This document shows, in pieces, positions 5,364-6,991 of a stretch of DNA of 6,991 nt. The position numbers and the translations under genes are program-made. Position 1 is the first letter of the stretch. Each line of letters opens with the position of its first letter. The notes under the pieces were generated by a model that saw only the letters and a program-made list of their open reading frames with translations, searched no databases and was not told where the DNA came from. Source of the stretch: Gammaproteobacteria bacterium (GTDB lineage: Bacteria > Pseudomonadota > Gammaproteobacteria > Pseudomonadales > Cellvibrionaceae); the NCBI GenBank assembly GCA_021151625.1, contig JAGKWY010000173.1:1-6991 (forward strand). Reading direction: 5' to 3'.

Positions 5364-6991
5364 ATGCGCAACATTAGTCAACTGGCATCAATCGTTAAAA
5401 TGGTTACCTTGGGGTTATCGAGCGGGCTGTTGTATTTATCCTTGCCCATTGCTGCGCAAGAAGGTGCTGATGGCACTATCGAAGAAACACTGGTTACCGG
5501 CTCGCGCATAAAACGGCCAGATCTTACCTCTAACAGCCCCATCGCTATAGTTGATGCGGCTGAACTCAAAATGACAAACACGATTAACCCGGAAGAGTTT
5601 CTGCGCGACGATCCGCGTTTTGTCGCGGCGCTGGGTAGCAACACCAATAACGGCAATGATGGCGGCGCTACGGTGAATTTGCGCAACCTGGGTGAGGAGC
5701 GCACTCTGGTATTGCTCGATGGCAAGCGGTTTACGCCTTACGATTATCAGGGATATGTTGATCTGGCGATGATTCCCACGGCGTTAATTGAACGCGTCGA
5801 AGTGGTGACAGGTGGTGCATCCGCTGTATATGGATCTGATGCAATTGGTGGTGTGGTTAACTTTGTAATGAAAAAGGATTTTAGCGGTGTGGAGTTTGAT
5901 TATTCCACGTCATCCAGTTTTGAAAGTGATGCAAAGCGCGATGATTTCAGTATCACCTTTGGTGGCAATATTGATGATGGTAAAGGCAATATTGTCGCAA
6001 GCTTAACTTACAGCAAACAGGATGCCCTCTATCAGGGGGATCGCGCTTACTCAGAGTTTTCGCTCGACAATATGCTCGAGCCTGGCGGCAGCGGCACGCA
6101 TCCCAACGGTACTGTCTACACCTCAGTTGATATTCCCGCGTTCGGAGTGGGGCTGGATGATCCCGTACAGTTTGATGATTCCGGTAAGCTCACTGACGAT
6201 GTGCAGTCATTTAATTTTAACCCCTACAATTTGTTGGTGACGCCGCAGGAAAAATATATCGGCACAGTAATCGGCAATTATAAAATTACCGATGACACAG
6301 AGTTTTTTGGGCGCTTGTCCTTTGCCAATAATCGTGTCGATACCATTCAGGCTCCTACCGGCACTTTCTTTTTCCCTTATTCACTCAATATCGATAACCC
6401 ATTTTTATCCGCGCAGGATCAAGCGATTTTTGCTGAGCTGGATTCGGTGGAAGAGGGCAGTGCACAAAACGATGGTCTGGTGGATATCGCCTTTGGTCGT
6501 CGCCTAACAGAATTGGGTACTCGTGATTCTCTTTATGAAAATACCACTTTGCAATTTGTGGCGGGTTTGCGCGGCGTTATTTTTGAAGATTACGAGTGGG
6601 AAGTGTTTGCGCAAAAGGGCCACACGGCGCGCGCGCAAAATTTTATTAACGATGTGGACTATGCCAAATCCCAGCAGGCGATGCTGGCAGTACGGGACCC
6701 GGATACCGGCGAGATAGTTTGCGCCGATGACAGTGGTGGTTGTGTGCCGGTGAATTATTTTGGGCCGGACACTATTACACCCGAGATGGCAAAATTTATT
6801 CGCTTTAACCTCAACGAAAATAATCGTACCAATCAATTGGTGGTGGGTGGAACATTGACAGGTTCGCTCGGGTTTGCTCTGCCATCAGCAACTAATGCGG
6901 CACAATTTGCAATCGGGGTGGAGCATCGCGAAGAGGATGCGCAAAATATGCCCGATCAAAATTACGCCAATGCCAACTCGGTTGGTTATGG
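5364..6991 (+). CDS. TonB-dependent outer-membrane receptor, 5' part (runs off window)
   Basis: 542 codons are visible with no stop; the rest lies beyond the window edge. Such receptors are usually 800-1000 residues and import substrates across the outer membrane using TonB-ExbB-ExbD energy. Residues 1-31 form a signal peptide: R2, K12, a hydrophobic core, and likely cleavage after PIAA. A TonB-box-like stretch, EETLVTGSRI (40-49), follows. The plug domain spans about 56-168, with NLRNLGEERTLVLLDGKR (105-122) and IERVEVVTGGASAVYGSDAIGGVVNF (142-167). The beta-barrel begins near 170. C453 and C460, just before VPVNYFG, probably form a disulfide in an outside loop; this arrangement is familiar from receptors of the Caulobacter/Xanthomonas/Cellvibrio kind, often linked to carbohydrate uptake. 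There is no N-terminal signalling extension, so it is unlikely to act with a FecR/sigma pair. Substrate unknown: no adjacent hydrolase, transporter or regulator is visible. The start is chosen from the strong RBS AAGGGGTGAG and the signal peptide. Confidence 0.95.
   Translation, partial: MRNISQLASIVKMVTLGLSSGLLYLSLPIAAQEGADGTIEETLVTGSRIKRPDLTSNSPIAIVDAAELKMTNTINPEEFLRDDPRFVAALGSNTNNGNDGGATVNLRNLGEERTLVLLDGKRFTPYDYQGYVDLAMIPTALIERVEVVTGGASAVYGSDAIGGVVNFVMKKDFSGVEFDYSTSSSFESDAKRDDFSITFGGNIDDGKGNIVASLTYSKQDALYQGDRAYSEFSLDNMLEPGGSGTHPNGTVYTSVDIPAFGVGLDDPVQFDDSGKLTDDVQSFNFNPYNLLVTPQEKYIGTVIGNYKITDDTEFFGRLSFANNRVDTIQAPTGTFFFPYSLNIDNPFLSAQDQAIFAELDSVEEGSAQNDGLVDIAFGRRLTELGTRDSLYENTTLQFVAGLRGVIFEDYEWEVFAQKGHTARAQNFINDVDYAKSQQAMLAVRDPDTGEIVCADDSGGCVPVNYFGPDTITPEMAKFIRFNLNENNRTNQLVVGGTLTGSLGFALPSATNAAQFAIGVEHREEDAQNMPDQNYANANSVGY

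Noticed and set aside
5378..5725. 115-codon open frame on the minus strand inside the TonB receptor gene
   Set aside because: It lies over the signal peptide and plug coding sequence in the opposite strand and has no family features.

Overview
The window looks like a piece of chromosome from a Gram-negative gammaproteobacterium. The HisC sequence has a Pseudomonas-like flavour, and the last gene encodes an outer-membrane TonB-dependent receptor of the kind common in polysaccharide-degrading marine and soil bacteria. A Cellvibrio-like member of the Cellvibrionales is my best guess. This rests on remembered family resemblance, not on a search.

Layout. 1-339 holds no gene I can support. 340-1020 (+) encodes a STAS-domain protein with a long, probably disordered N-terminal half. 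It converges on a minus-strand pair, and a shared bidirectional terminator (1053-1086) separates them. The minus-strand pair is a FabF-type beta-ketoacyl-ACP synthase (3253-2147) followed 9 bases later by hisC (2137-1085). Divergent from this pair is a TetR-family regulator (3390-3956, +). The gap between them contains two tandem near-palindromic operators laid over a good minus-strand promoter. Next on the plus strand come a class IIA HAD phosphatase (4073-4858), a 505-base non-coding stretch with several inverted repeats, and the first 542 codons of a TonB-dependent receptor (5364 to the window edge).

How the genes work together. The clearest regulatory unit is TetR, twin operator and fabF-hisC: the repressor very probably controls its divergent neighbours and perhaps itself. 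The most striking anomaly is the synthase. It keeps all four expected catalytic residues (C174, H315, K346, H351) but stops about 55 residues early, so the C-terminal part of the thiolase fold, including the glycine-rich GFGGTN motif, is absent. The stop codon abuts the hisC ribosome binding site, which suggests that a 3' deletion joined the two genes. The STAS protein lacks the usual phospho-acceptor serine. The TetR protein has a cysteine (C105) in a GCL context that recalls the electrophile sensor NemR. I found no RNA genes, insertion sequences, CRISPR arrays or phage genes. Nothing here amounts to a convincing new multi-gene system.
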